64,000 nucleotides of DNA from Pestalotiopsis fici W106-1 (Eukaryota; Ascomycota; Sordariomycetes; Amphisphaeriales; Sporocadaceae), in assembly GCF_000516985.1 (NCBI RefSeq), contig NW_006917096.1, positions 1,535,606 through 1,599,605 on the forward strand. The letters are read 5' to 3'. The stretch's first letter is position 1; each line of letters opens with the position of its first letter. Under the pieces are notes generated by a model. It did no database searches. It was given only the letters and a program-made list of their open reading frames with translations, and had not been told where the DNA came from. Of this stretch, positions 46,001-56,448 are shown piece after piece. The position numbers and the translations under genes were made by a program.

Positions 46001-48116
46001 GCTGGAACCAGACGAGGTAGCGGGGATTGAGCCAGAAATGGAACCGGAGGAAGAACAAGACGAGGAACCTGCCGATACGACAGCTGCAGCAAGTGATGAG
46101 GATGACATGGACTTGTGGGATATCGAAGCATCAAGACCGACTCCACGATCGACCAAAGCTCTGCGAGCTGAAGCTCAAGAACGCAGACAGTCTCAAATCC
46201 CACCGGAAAATCCTGCTTCCGCAGACACATCAATCCAAGCAGGCGAACCAGCAGCAGCTGAACCTGTGCCGCCACGACGTAACAAGATCCCAAGTCCTTG
46301 GAGGCGGAACCCACGGAGATTGATTTATCAGGACGATTTCCGGAGTCCTGCTGAATTAGAGATGGAAGATAGCCCACCAAGTGAAGGGAGACCAGTTCCA
46401 ACCATGCAGCCGCCTGCTGTACAAGAACAAGATATGGAATTTGAAGGCACGGAAGAGGAATTTTCACGCTCACGCGAAGAGGATGCCAAAGATGAGCACG
46501 ACATGAATCAATATGGCGACCAAGACGAAGACGAAGAGCCGGACCATTTCCAGGCGGGGCAGGATTTCGCGGATGATGGCTCCTACGAACTTATGGAGGA
46601 GGAAGAGCTTGACGAGCCCCAATCGCTGCCGCGAGGTCAAGGCTACCCCCAAAAGGATGCGCCACTGGTGGAAAACTCGGTATTGCAAGAGTACTCAATG
46701 ATCTCTGAGCCAGGCAAGCCTTCTGGGCCTGTATCAATGCAAGACCCGCAAGACAAGCCCGTTTCGGCGCGGAAGAGCTTCTTTGGGAGATTTGACATTA
46801 TGTCATTCTTCTCTTCGCCTCGTCCACCACCTGTTACGAACAACCCGCCCACGGCGCAGGTCGAGGAGACCCCCGCTGCTCACAAGATGAACGGCGGGCC
46901 ACTACCTCAATCGATTCGTAGTGAGAAATCGGTTCAGGATGAGCCACAGTCTGCACTGCGAGCTACTGGACTCTTCCCCACCATCAAGCAGAAAATATTC
47001 AACCCAAGTCCCGCAAGGACGGTCGACCTTTTCTCTCCTGGCACGGACTTGCGATCAAATGATACAGTGGCAGATACCTATGCTGAAAGCCCTTCCACCC
47101 CTGATCGCCAGGACTTCCCGCAAATTCCACAAAAGCGCAACTTCACTCCTCTCTCGGCACAATCTCGCAACACTGCCTCTTTATTCACTCCCAGCCATCA
47201 AGGGTCCACACCAGACCGAGATACTCACACACCCTCTCCGAGCTACGATGATCTAAGGGAGCCAGAGTATAGTGACGAGGACGAGTACAGTGGCGAACAG
47301 GAGTCGGCGTCAACGGATGATGGGCCATCTTTTGAGCACATCCCACCGCGTGAAAAACCGTCGCATTGGGACAAGAATCTCAGCCCTGCCAAGTCATCTA
47401 TGCGTTCGCCGCTCAAGCCTAAGACGCCTGGTCGAGTGGTAGCGTTCACAAATAGTGTCGCCAACTCCGACCCTACTTCAGAAGATCAGAACGATCAACA
47501 AGAGATGTTGACTACAATCATTAATGGAAGCGCTAAGATCGCAACCAGTAACCCCCGAACTGCGATATTGAACCCGACACCTCTGCGCATTCCTGCCTCG
47601 TACCGAGGTCCCGAGCAGGATACGGAAAACGCGTTGTCTCCGATTAAACCTTTACGTCAAGTGAATCAGCCTCTGCCCGTGACTCGGGCCCAGGTGTCAC
47701 CACAGATGAAACTCTCGCCTACAGTCTGGACCCGCGGCCACTGGGTTCGTCTCGATGAGATCTTGCAGCTGCGCCAGCGGGATCCGATGCAATTCCAGAT
47801 GGTCTTTCCCTCTGTCGGTCTAGGCAAACACCCCCTGTCCGGACTGGAAGTGGCAACGCACGATGCGCAAATGATCCTCGAGGACTGGCACATGCAGGTC
47901 GTCGAGGCCTTTCGATCCGAGCTGCTCGCCGACTCTGGTGTGTCGCCAGACGCAGACGACGACGAGACTCACGGCGTTTGGGACGCAAACAGCCTTAGCA
48001 AGCGCCTCTTTGCCCTCATGGTTGGCGAGGAGAGACGTCGGACTGGCAAATACGTCAGCGGCCAAAGTCATCTGGCTGGGATTTCTAGTAGAAAAGGCAA
48101 GGAGATCGCGAGGTGA
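43068..48116 (+). CDS. Large AT-hook protein, 1682 aa
   Basis: Single uninterrupted exon of 5049 nt from the ATG at 43068. At least two AT-hooks (GRP core for the minor groove of AT-rich DNA) are visible: RRRGRPRVS near 144 and GRKRGRPRKAL near 226. A long, Ser/Asp/Glu-rich, probably disordered body follows. Inside it the motif [F]SxxPDxxLxAATP occurs twice: FSELPDSILRAATP from 515 and FSQIPDEVLEAATP from 554. A poly-Glu run near 588-596 is encoded by a GAA repeat, and a very acidic zone occurs around 935-1035 (EEDFDDLFNLEEDGN). The best-folded part is the C terminus, about 1540-1670: WTRGHWVRLDEILQLRQRDP, FQMVFPSVGLGKHPLSGLEV, LEDWHMQVVEAFRSELL and SKRLFALMVGEERRR. It is almost certainly nuclear and chromatin-bound; its precise role is unknown to me. 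Confidence 0.88.
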   Translation: MTSLLDFSSSPDPLGDEVPSSVMPSARRNAGNLKSIARESSVQYSGSSNRTKSISKPISTRKSPRKQTFELDVGNGRSPQRLLVTVEAEHERGQRGAVSRRLFNASPTRSVSRRREGTTTTTTVPLRGLTDDEADETGNVSTVRRRGRPRVSLGSKNGTPAPRGKKRAGTPLTKTSSAKRHSGEAPSETDLENTALLESSQNAAVEPTPKPKTRTKKTPKKAGTPAVPSSNPTGRKRGRPRKALMPEEVADLNSEADRRPDNTSILPSDNVPMTEEIHMDGAFDGDDDRRMSDFATSQIGDVRQPSATREDTTRLRTGQRGVRFSSPIARYSEAFDEVSSHQGRADESDAPMFDDYTGEVHSDVESETEGVDGATYSGPDNLTHASEFSMINVEELPSFQASLQSNRSGIIDQHQPFPEAGDETNMIINQTLESLRRSTQTEADGHSHIEDAQNRRESIQTTAEHESADHTRNSRSAFGSSQSSWMQSPRRPPRKSMPLSRQVFSNKAPHVDDSFSELPDSILRAATPGRLPMKPVTTHVTDEYSNMDEYEDEFSQIPDEVLEAATPRPPRMERRVDHNTVENVPSLEEEEEEEEEAQSNSRSTNIGSDRLPTPDDTNSSTTDAKNIHGEEAHKMPVDSSAVANTSELNIRSSPPTISRQMNTMTIQPESGQTITRHFDTMALVSDASRQTDQEDHAETQRNKGSSPAAPLQNSGSPGQTRKSPSPVRRPTLSPIVRVGRTLQNIMSDRSSPDEHGSSLASPFRGPGQNDSRQSSIARSPVRNGSHRGTGSDGQTPFNPLVSVTQNIRSAFGSMRQTAPVPAPVPAPTEAPSVREENGSFAADMAENLRIEAPGRSARSNEIDQAYDLPQHENLSRGLSSSLRAAAVGRQGDENELTSALDENEISSPANQRSRRLANSSAVGTLSSLQNQVQEDGDEEEEQQEMYEEDFDDLFNLEEDGNVEGQEPAQDEEIGQEQGLEPDEVAGIEPEMEPEEEQDEEPADTTAAASDEDDMDLWDIEASRPTPRSTKALRAEAQERRQSQIPPENPASADTSIQAGEPAAAEPVPPRRNKIPSPWRRNPRRLIYQDDFRSPAELEMEDSPPSEGRPVPTMQPPAVQEQDMEFEGTEEEFSRSREEDAKDEHDMNQYGDQDEDEEPDHFQAGQDFADDGSYELMEEEELDEPQSLPRGQGYPQKDAPLVENSVLQEYSMISEPGKPSGPVSMQDPQDKPVSARKSFFGRFDIMSFFSSPRPPPVTNNPPTAQVEETPAAHKMNGGPLPQSIRSEKSVQDEPQSALRATGLFPTIKQKIFNPSPARTVDLFSPGTDLRSNDTVADTYAESPSTPDRQDFPQIPQKRNFTPLSAQSRNTASLFTPSHQGSTPDRDTHTPSPSYDDLREPEYSDEDEYSGEQESASTDDGPSFEHIPPREKPSHWDKNLSPAKSSMRSPLKPKTPGRVVAFTNSVANSDPTSEDQNDQQEMLTTIINGSAKIATSNPRTAILNPTPLRIPASYRGPEQDTENALSPIKPLRQVNQPLPVTRAQVSPQMKLSPTVWTRGHWVRLDEILQLRQRDPMQFQMVFPSVGLGKHPLSGLEVATHDAQMILEDWHMQVVEAFRSELLADSGVSPDADDDETHGVWDANSLSKRLFALMVGEERRRTGKYVSGQSHLAGISSRKGKEIAR
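44829..44856 (+). repeat. GAA trinucleotide run coding for poly-Glu
   Basis: About eight GAA/GAG codons in a row inside the AT-hook gene. This is a slippage-prone coding microsatellite in a disordered acidic segment. Confidence 0.75.
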
Positions 48117-48761
48117 GAGAAGCAATCATTGTTAATATGCGAAAACATACTATATACATGAACGGTCAAGGAAGAGTACAGGACCTTTCGATGAGGGTCT
48201 GCACGTGGATTGTGTGGCATTTTTACTAGGCGTTTTGATGGATGCTTTGGCTTTCTTGTGTTTTCTTTTGGATGTGGTTCATTTTGCTTTCCTGCATGCA
48301 TTCATGATACCCCTATTTGCATCGCTCTTGCGCGTCGCTGAGGGTCGAATCTGGCGTTTACTGGATTCAAGGGCTAGATATGCATCATGAGACAAGACTA
48401 GGATCGCGCTTACGATCGGCTTGGAGTCCATATTTCACGACAGCGACCTTTGCTTTACATTGTGGAGTAACAAAAGACTCTCATTTAACATTTCACATTC
48501 CATGAATAGCGGAAATTTGAAATCAGGTGCAGGATCACGTAGTTCATGAAGATGACCGAAGTAGCCAGCCAATCCAGCTTGCTTCCATTTGATACTATTT
48601 GGCAGCTCAACCGTCTACTGGATCTAATATTACAGCTCAACAGTCCTCTTTGACTGTCGCTTCCTCAGCACGTGGGGTATCAACGTACCCATTCATGATG
48701 CTCGTAGAACCCCGGCGAGGAGTACTGCCTTCTATTGTGTTGCTCGGTCTTTTCCACAGCT
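48117..48761. other. Convergent intergenic gap
   Basis: 645 bp between the stops of the AT-hook gene and rpn6. It is AT-rich, with no coding signal that I can support. Confidence 0.5.
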
Positions 48762-50150
48762 CTACTCGAGCATAGAAGCTTGGTTCGTGTACAGAACATC
48801 CACAACGTTGCTCAGTTTCTCTAAAGTGGTCAATGCAGCGTCATAGCTCTCGTCTCTCTGCGTCTCATCAAAGATGATGAGACAACCGGCACCCTGGTCC
48901 AAGACACCAATAATGACCTTGTCCAAGATCATCTGGCTGAGCTTACGCTCAATCTGTTGTGTGTCAAGGCCAACGAGCTGGGCAATGTGGCTGATCTCGA
49001 CGCGGCTGAATGGCTCGATAACTTTGATTAGGTTCTGCTCCAGCATGGCGTCGTACAGGCGTCGGAGGTGGTTGCGGATGAAAGCGTCCGAGCCAAGCTC
49101 GTACTTATAAGCAGCCAGAGCGCGCTCGTACTCCTCCAGACTCCGGTTGCTATGTGCCCGTGCGATAGCTTTCATGGCCTCCAGGTTCTGACCCGCGTAC
49201 TTTTGTGCTTGCTTCGAAGCCATGAGGTTGTTGACATCGTCGACAAGGTTCAGCATGATCTTGCAGAGAAGCATGTACTGCAATGCAGCGGTCGCCTTTG
49301 CTGTCTCATCTTGTGTGTGATAGCCGTCAAGGGCCTCGATGAAGTAAGAAAAGGCAGTGTTGAAGTCTTGGTCCATGGTATGCAGCATACCAGATTGCAT
49401 GTCTAGGTTGGCTTGCAGGAGCGGAGGTGTGTACACGGAAGCGGCACTCGTTCGTGCGCTGGTAAGAGCTGCACGGGCCTTGGAAGTGTTTCCCAGAGCA
49501 TGATAGACTCTAGACTCCAAAAGCTGAACCTCAACCAGAACCAGCTTGTCATCGAGGCGCTTGAGCTCGCGTAGGAGTCCGTTGATCAGAGTAAGGGCTT
49601 CATAGTAGGACTGCTTGGCCATGTGAAGTCCGACAAGTCGAGTCTCGAGGTTCTGTCGCAGGAAAGTTCTTCGTTCCGAGGTGGCCCATTCTATACATGA
49701 CTTTGTGATGGCGATCTGGGTATCGGTGGAGTTGGGAATGTCTTCGAAGAGATCTAGTAGTTGGCGGACTGCGGGGATCATGATTAGTTTCCAGCACCAC
49801 GACAGCCCTCCTGGACAACATACCCAGCTTTGCGGTCTTGGCCTTGGCAAACGATGACAACACGGTCCTGCTTGTTGTGATGAGATCTACGAGCTCCTGC
49901 GACTTCCTGAGGAGGTCATAGTCAGTACGCGCTCGATACCACATAAGGCGAGAGACGAGGGGACTGCTTACTTCTCGTTTCGGTAGAGACCTCCGAGTCT
50001 CAACAGTGCCGTCTCGTATTCCTTGATGGCTGCATCTGAGGTGACGGATGGAGGCTTTGAAATGGTCTCCTTGTAGATGGCCTCGGCTTTCCGGGGGTCG
50101 GTGCTCTCCAACGTTTGAGCCTCCTTCACAGCTGGTGTGTCTGCCGCCAT
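48762..50150 (-). CDS. rpn6: 26S proteasome lid subunit Rpn6 (PSMD11)
   Basis: Rpn6 is an essential PCI-domain subunit that clamps the proteasome lid to the 20S core. Three exons: 49972-50150, 49824-49906 and 48762-49768; 422 aa, matching Rpn6 elsewhere. Introns of 65 and 55 nt have GTAAGC/TCAG and GTATGT/GCAG borders. The ATG at 50150 starts MAADTPAVKEAQTLESTDPR. TPR-like helices fill the first 300 residues (IKEYETALLRLGGLYRNEKK, RQNLETRLVGLHMAKQSYYE, ALTLINGLLRELKRLDDKLV). The C-terminal PCI/winged-helix domain includes FSRVEISHIAQLVGLDTQQI, ERKLSQMILDKVIIGVLDQG and GCLIIFDE, and the protein ends VLYTNQASMLE. It is divergent from sof1 across 610 bp. Confidence 0.97.
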
Positions 50151-50760
50151 GGTGAATGCGTTGGAATGATTTCGGAGGGTTTGGTACGATCGAGTGTTCT
50201 TCACAGCGCAGGTGCAGGCGCCAGATTTGATCGTGGAAGGAGAGTGGCGAGTTCCAATGGGTTGGTTTTGGCGATGCGGTTTGGTGTTGATGTAAAGTGT
50301 TGATGATGATCAATGAGCTTGGGTAGGTGCTGAACAGTAGCGGTACTACAGCTTAAGCTCCAGCTTGTCCCAGCCTTGCAAGAGCCGCTGAGCTGACGGA
50401 GCACTGAGGTGGGCTTAAGGCTGCCACTGCCGCGCACGCTGACACAACTTAACACTGTGGACCACTGAGAGTTGGGACTTGCTGCTTGGGGCCTGGGCGG
50501 CTCAGCGTCTAGGTATTCCGTACTACTTCACGTGACGTCGCTCTACTGACTGACCACGGTGGGCTGTCGATAAGATAAGCTCCAGACGGATCCACCAAAA
50601 AGTTGGAGAGTGGGACAGGCATTTGGCTGCTAAGTTTCCATCGAATTGAAGCTGTTGCGATTTCCACGACAGATCTTGTCGCGATCTTTCAAACAATAAC
50701 CGGCGCCAGTTTCCAGACCCGACTTTTCTCTTCTTTGTCAAATATCAAGCGACCGCAATC
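50151..50760. other. Divergent promoter region, rpn6 / sof1
   Basis: 610 bp between two housekeeping starts facing away from each other. I looked for the yeast proteasome element GGTGGCAAA and did not find an exact copy. No gene seen. Confidence 0.5.
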
Positions 50761-52375
50761 ATGAAGATCAAGGCTATTTCTCGATCCATCGAGGCCTATG
50801 CGCCCGCTGGATCCAAGGCGACGAAGCAACCGAGGAACCTCGATCCCGCCCTGCACCCTTTCGAACGTGCGAGAGAATACACGCGAGCCCTCAATGCGAC
50901 CAAGATGGAGAGAATGTTTGCACAGCCGTTTATTGCGCAGCTAGGCGATGGCCACGTGGATGGTGTTTATTCTCTTGCCAAAGATCCGCAGGATGTGGAG
51001 AGGTTCGCCTCTGGCTCGGGTGATGGGTAGGTTCCAGCTATTGTGCATAGGGAAAATCTCAGAGGCTGATATTCGAGGACAGTGTCATCAAGGTGTGGGA
51101 TCTGACTAGCAAGACGGAAACATGGCAAAACACAGCCCACGAGAACATTGTAAAGGGAATGACCTGGACCAGAGACCAAAAGCTGCTCACGTGCGCAAGC
51201 GATAAAACGATCAAGCTGTGGGATCCGACGACACCAAGCAACTCGGCGCCCTTGAACACTTTCCTCGGAAACGCAGCATTCACGAGTTTGTCTCACCACC
51301 GGTCGCGAAATGCTGTTGCAGCTTCCTCTGGATTAAACATTAGCGTATGCCAGCCCGGGTGGTTCGAACCAGTTGCAAGATGCTGACTTGGAATTAGATT
51401 TTTGACCTTGAGCGCCAGGGTGCTGCACCTGAGGTGCTAGCATGGCCAAACTCTGTCGATACCATCAACAAGGTTGCCTTCAACCAAGTTGAGACGAGCA
51501 TTCTGGCCTCCTGTGCCAGTGACAGGAGCATTGTGCTTTATGACTTGAGGACAAACACGCCTTTGGCAAAGACGATCCTAAACTTTGCGTCCAACTCGTT
51601 GAGCTGGAATCCAATGGAAGCTTTCAATATTGCTGCAGCAAGCGAAGATCACAACGTATACATATTCGATATCAGGAAATTCGACAAGGCTCTCAATGTG
51701 TTGAAAGACCATGTTGCAGCTGTCATGGAGTAAGTTTCATCCTGATTTGATGCGGACGACTTTCTCTTTCCAGCCATACTAACAAAATGTAGTGTTGAAT
51801 TTTCTCCTACTGGTCAAGAACTTGTGACTGCTTCATATGACAAGACTATCAGACTGTGGAGCAGAGACAAGGGTCACTCGAGAGACATTTACCACACCAA
51901 GAGAATGCAGAGAGTATTCTGTGCCAATTTCAGTGAGTTATTCTGTGTGCAACGTATTCGACTACCGATGCTAATGACATTTGTCAAGCCCCGGACGCCA
52001 AGTATGTGCTGTCTGGATCAGAGTAAGTTCTTCTTCCGCCCTACAACGACACATTATCTAATAAGCAACAGCGACGGAAACATTCGTCTTTGGAGAGCAG
52101 AAGCATCCAAGCGCGAGGGTATGATGTCTGGTCGCCAGCGCCAGGCCATTGAGTATAACGAGGCTCTATCGAACCGCTATGCTCACATGCCCGAGATCAG
52201 GAGGATCAAGAGACACAGACACACTCCCAAGGTTGTCAAGAAGGCTGGCGAGATCAAGACCGAGGAGCTCAAGGCTATCAAGCGGCGTGAGGAGAACGAG
52301 CGAAAGCACACCAAGAAGCAGTTTGAAAAGAGAAGAAGCGAGAGAGAAAAGGCCATTTTGGCCAAGGAGAAGTAG
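50761..52375 (+). CDS. sof1: Sof1/DCAF13, WD40 ribosome-biogenesis factor
   Basis: Sof1 is a nucleolar WD40 protein of the U3 snoRNP/SSU processome, needed for 18S rRNA maturation. Six exons: 50761-51026, 51083-51344, 51398-51729, 51793-51932, 51989-52022 (34 nt) and 52072-52375; 445 aa, the family length. The ATG at 50761 starts MKIKAISRSIEAYAP. The N-terminal signature FERAREYTRALNATKMERMF and AQPFIAQLGDGHVDGVYSLA is followed by WD repeats with GH...WD-type ends (VIKVWDLTS, KTIKLWDPT, SIVLYDLRT, NVYIFDIRK, TIRLWSRDK, NIRLWRAEA). The basic Sof1 C-terminal domain follows: NEALSNRYAHMPEIRRIKRH and RHTPKVVKKA, ending in a charged helix. The introns are all 49-63 nt. Confidence 0.97.
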
Positions 52376-52846
52376 AAGCATGGGACTCGCATATTTCCTC
52401 GAAAAAGCATTGCACGGCGTTTTGGTTGGGCGGACAAAATTTCGGATTAGATACCAGGCATATAGAGCTGGCGTTCCGTTGGTCAGGCTTTTGCCTCGAC
52501 TTATACAAAATGGCGGTTGCCACAGCAAGGAGATAGTTACTCGAATATATAAGCTATGGAAAACACACCTAGCCTCTAGAATACCTTCAGTAACACTGGT
52601 CTTTCACCTGGATCTATGATTGGATTTGTCCAGCCCCAGCAATACTGAATGCCTATCTCCTTTCTCCACATCTCGGATGTGATCCAGCCGATGCTCGGGG
52701 TTCAGGCATTCCAAACGGTATGGTCTCTTCTTGACATTTGAGCAAAAATAACTTACTGGCGTGGATCAAAGCTACCTAGTTTGGTGGCTGCTTTCCTACG
52801 TGTATTCAGTATAACCTTTATTTTGACCTATATATCAGTGATAACC
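52376..52846. other. Intergenic gap
   Basis: 471 bp between two plus-strand genes: the 3' region of sof1 and the promoter of the cupin gene. TATATAT-like runs occur at about 52829-52835, close to the cupin ATG. Confidence 0.5.
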
Positions 52847-53636
52847 ATGTCAACACATGGGCCACCCCCGCGTCGCATTGTCACCATCAATGGCAGCGCT
52901 TCTGCAAATGACAACTCTGGATCCTGGGAACCCGCAGTCACGATAGTTGAAGAAGAGATCCCCCGCGTATCATTGCTTCAGGATCAAGCGGCAAAATATC
53001 CCATCTTCACCCACATGCAGGTGCCGGTCGATGCTAATGAGCCGTAAGCTTTATCCTACATCGCCTATGACCATAAGCACGCCAGACTGACGCGATATCT
53101 CTTCGTAAGATGGAAGAGTCCTGAGGCACAAGCCGACGCGATACCTCACCAAGGAGTCAACGTGCAATTTCTCGACCTTGCACCAGGTGCCAGGGTGCCC
53201 CTGGTGAGTGATCTCGAGGTCTTGGTTGGTGATATTGTATCAATCTAATCGACGCCATCTGCATGTAGCATCGCACAATATCTGTGGATTATATGATCTT
53301 CTTGTCAGGCGAAGTGATCCTCGGCGTGCCAGACAAAGCCTACGATGCCTCAAAGGGAGAAGCACCCTTGATTCGCAGAATCACATGCCGGCCTGGGGAT
53401 GTCGTTGTCCAGCGAGGGACACTTCACTAGTATGTTTTGTAATGATTCAAATCTGTTTATCTTTCTAGTTGGCTCATCACTTATCTAGCTGGGAGAATCC
53501 ATCTCAGACCATCTGGGCACGGTATGTTGGCGTGGGAGTTCGTTCGCAGCCTCTGAAGATTGCTATTGAGAATGAAAACACAGGTCACGAAAATAGCAAA
53601 TGGACGCGAGAACTCCAGCCAGCCTGGTACTCATGA
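52847..53636 (+). CDS. Small cupin-domain protein, 199 aa
   Basis: Four exons: 52847-53043, 53110-53203, 53269-53429 and 53489-53636. Introns are 59-66 nt. Intron 1 has a GTAAGC/AAG border and intron 3 splits a Tyr codon (TA|C). The ATG at 52847 starts MSTHGPPPRRIVTINGSASA; an upstream in-frame region is not needed. Cupin strands are visible: VNVQFLDLAPGARVPLHRTI, VDYMIFLSGEVILGVPD, RRITCRPGDVVVQRGTLHYW and NPSQTIWARYVGVG. The two conserved cupin boxes (G-x5-H.. and G-D-x4-P..G) are only partly met: HRTISVDYMIFLSGEV and PGDVVVQRGTLHYW. Function is unknown; small fungal cupins like this occur near secondary-metabolism or catabolic genes. It lies next to the broken MFS gene on the same strand. 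Confidence 0.85.
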
Positions 53637-54404
53637 TGATTTTCAAAATACTATATTGTTTCCATCCACATTGCTCAGCAGTTGGCATACAAATCTATGT
53701 TGTCACTCCAGTCTTATCGTTTTGAACATCGGGGCCTTTACATCGTCTGATCATGTTGTATGTTGAGGAACCAGAGAAATGGCCGTGTACTCCTCTTCCG
53801 GCCATCAACAAATTGTTGTCAGAATTTCGTATCGAATTGATGAACTCGCCCTTTTCAAGTTCATCAGATGAAAGCCGTTGTTCAACTTGGCGTGGATGCA
53901 ATATCGCGTGATGGCCGTTTTCGGTCGGATCTCATCCGGTACCATTATGCAGTCCTTGTCACACTGATAAGCTTTTGTCAAGCTTTCCCCCAATCCAAAA
54001 GCTCATACTTGCGAGGCACGTAGAAGAAATACCCAATAGGACCTTGGCCTAGTCCAACTATAGTCTACATGGTAGAACATGTGGAGCTTCGACAAAGCAA
54101 AACCCTGTATGCGACGCCATCGTGATTGGTCATTACAGGCATCCCCGGGAGCACGACACCGATGTCGTTATCACTTGGAGGGGGCGACTTGTGTTCGTGC
54201 AATAAATCTGGCTATATTGGACAGAGGCCAGGTTCAATACCGGCATGCGGCAGTAGAGCAGTGCTCTTTGCACTGGCTGGTCTTTGCCCACTTCAGATAC
54301 TTAATTGCCTATCCAATAACCTGCAATGTTGCAAAAATTTACTCTCTTTCTTGTTTGATCTGTAATAGGCAATAGTAGTATAGTTGAGTACTTCTCACAC
54401 CGAC
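53637..54404. other. Intergenic gap
   Basis: 768 bp between the cupin gene and the MFS gene, both plus. The tRNA-like GGTTCAATACC at 54232-54242 has no matching A box, so no tRNA is called. I see no other feature. Confidence 0.5.
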
Positions 54405-56233
54405 ATGCCTATTTCCCCAACGGAAAAGACCACTTTGCCTGGCGCATTGAACATCGCTCCAGTTATTGCATCTGGCGATCACGATGTCGCAGCAGAAAAG
54501 AATGTAGCCAAAGGTGCTGATGCCTTGCTGACCTATGTTGACCACACTGGCACTGTCGTTCTCGACGAAGCAACCAACAGGAGAATCGTCAGAAAGATTG
54601 ATACCCATGTCCTACCTTGGCTATGCGGTCTATATATTCTCCAATATCTCGACAAGGGCGTGTAAGTCCACACAAAAAGTCATTCCAGCTAAACCAAGTC
54701 CTGGTCATGCGTGGAATAGGAAACTGATAGCATACAATCTTTAGAGTCAGCTATTCCTCTGTCATGGGCATCATGACTGATGCGAACCTGACAACAAGCC
54801 AGTTTACATGGCTGGGGAGTATCTACTATCTCGGCTACATGGCCGCTCTTCCTCTGCATAATCGCATGTTCCAAGTCTTTGCGCCTTCGAAATACATTGC
54901 CGCCAACATGATGGCCTGGGGTCTCGTGCTGGCTTTCATGGCCTTGTGTAATAACTTTACGGGGCTGATGATTCAGCGCGCATTTCTGGGAAGTCTCGAG
55001 TCGGTTATCAACTGCGGTTTTGTACTGCTGACCGCTCGTTGGTGTAAGTTTGTCTGAAATTCACGATCTTTCTTTGTCCTCGACTGCTGGGAGGATTTTG
55101 TCTCAAATTGTTCTCCCCAGTCTCGTGTATACATCACCAGGCTGTTGTATCATCAGAATATTCTGATATCAAACGTAACAGAAGTAGAAAAGCTAACGAG
55201 TTGCAACTAAACAGACCGCAAGTATGAGCACGGTGCCCGTGTCTCCCTATGGAGCGCATGCAACGGCCTCGCCACCATGGTCGGGGCTCTCATCGCCTTT
55301 GGGTGTCTATCCGGCGTCGAAGCCGGCGTGAGCATCGCCCTGCCCTCCTGGAAGATCATGGCCCTGTGTCTGGGCTGCGCCTCCATAGTCTACGGCGGCG
55401 CCATGTTCATGATCGTAGCGCCCAGCCTGCTGGAGGCGCGCTTCTTTACCGAAGAAGAAAAGGCCCTTGCCGTCGAGCGCCTGCGCGAGAACCACCAGGG
55501 CATTGGCTCCAGCGCGTTCAAGTAGTACCAGGTCCGCGAGGCCGTTCTCGACGTGCGCACGTGGCTCTACGTTGCCTTTGTCCTGACGTCGCAGATGCCG
55601 GCCGCCGGGCTGAGTTTCCTGTCCAGTTTACTCATCAAGTCGCTCAATTTCAACAACAAGCAGACGCTCCTCCTGGGCATGCCGGGCGGCGCCCTGCAGA
55701 TTGTCTTTCAGCTGTCCGCGGGCTACATTGCGGACCGGTCCCAGCAGCGGAGTCTGACGGCCCTGGCGTACCAGCTGCTGTGTCTGTTCGGCGGCGCCCT
55801 GCTCATTGGCCTCGGCAACGTCTCGCCCCTGTATGACCGCGCTGGACAACTCGCCGCCTATTTCATCCTCGGCGGCGCCTGCGCCATTGCCTATTACCTC
55901 GTGCTGGCCCTGGTGGCGTCCAATGTCCTTGGCACCACCAAGAAGATGGCCACCAATGTCATTTTGTTCTTGGCCATGGCTGCGGCGTACTTGGTCGGGC
56001 CGCAAATGTTTCGCGATCCTCCGTACTACCACAAGGCCAAGTATGCGACGGTGGGGTTGTGGATCGCCTCGGTCATTATTTTAATGGTTCTGTACGCTTT
56101 GAACAGATGGGAAAATGATCGGAGAGACAAGCTACAAAGGGAACAGCTCCAAGCGGGCGTCGAGGAGGTTACGAATGTTGAGTTCTTGGATCTGACTGAT
56201 CGAGAGAATCCCAATTTTCGCTATGTTCTTTGA
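54405..56233 (+). pseudogene. MFS transporter of the Dal5/allantoate type, broken by an in-frame TAG
   Basis: Major facilitator of the anion:cation symporter (Dal5-like) family; substrate unknown (allantoate, nicotinate, pantothenate and others in relatives). Exons: 54405-54661, 54745-55043 and 55215-56233; read through, 524 codons, the family length. Landmarks: TNRRIVRKIDTHVLPWLCGL, LYILQYLDKGVVSYSSVMGI, FTWLGSIYYLGYMAALPLHN, ARWYRKYEHGARVSLWSACN and, late, FNNKQTLLLGMPGGALQIVF and LGTTKKMATNVIL. A TAG at 55523-55525 follows SSAFK and precedes YQVREAVLDVRTWLY. Relatives have FKWYQVREA here, so one TGG-to-TAG change is the likely cause. The frame on both sides is the same and free of other damage. 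A normally terminated protein would be 288 aa, about six membrane spans. It is likely a young pseudogene or a strain-specific null allele; a base-call error is the alternative. Confidence 0.85.
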
Positions 56234-56448
56234 TAGGAGGGTTTGATTCACTTGATCTCATTACGTATCATCATCAGGACTTGAATGAATGATATAGATA
56301 TGATATAAAGTATCGGCTTTAGACCCGATGACGGTCTAGAACCTATCAAGAATAAAGATGCTATCTAAAACTGACCCGTCTTCCAAAACAAAGGATTGTA
56401 ATGGATATTACTGAGATGGATCGAAATGACATTTTTCAATGCATTGAA

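Noticed and set aside
51345..51397. GGTTCGAACC palindrome resembling a tRNA B box
   Set aside because: It lies inside a 53-nt intron of sof1. The segment is too short to fold as a tRNA and has no A box.
53041..53500. Possible frameshifts in the cupin gene
   Set aside because: The breaks in the frame are explained by three short introns with good borders, and the joined frame is intact.
54225..54260. GGTTCAATACC resembling a tRNA B box
   Set aside because: No A box, acceptor stem or anticodon arm fits upstream.
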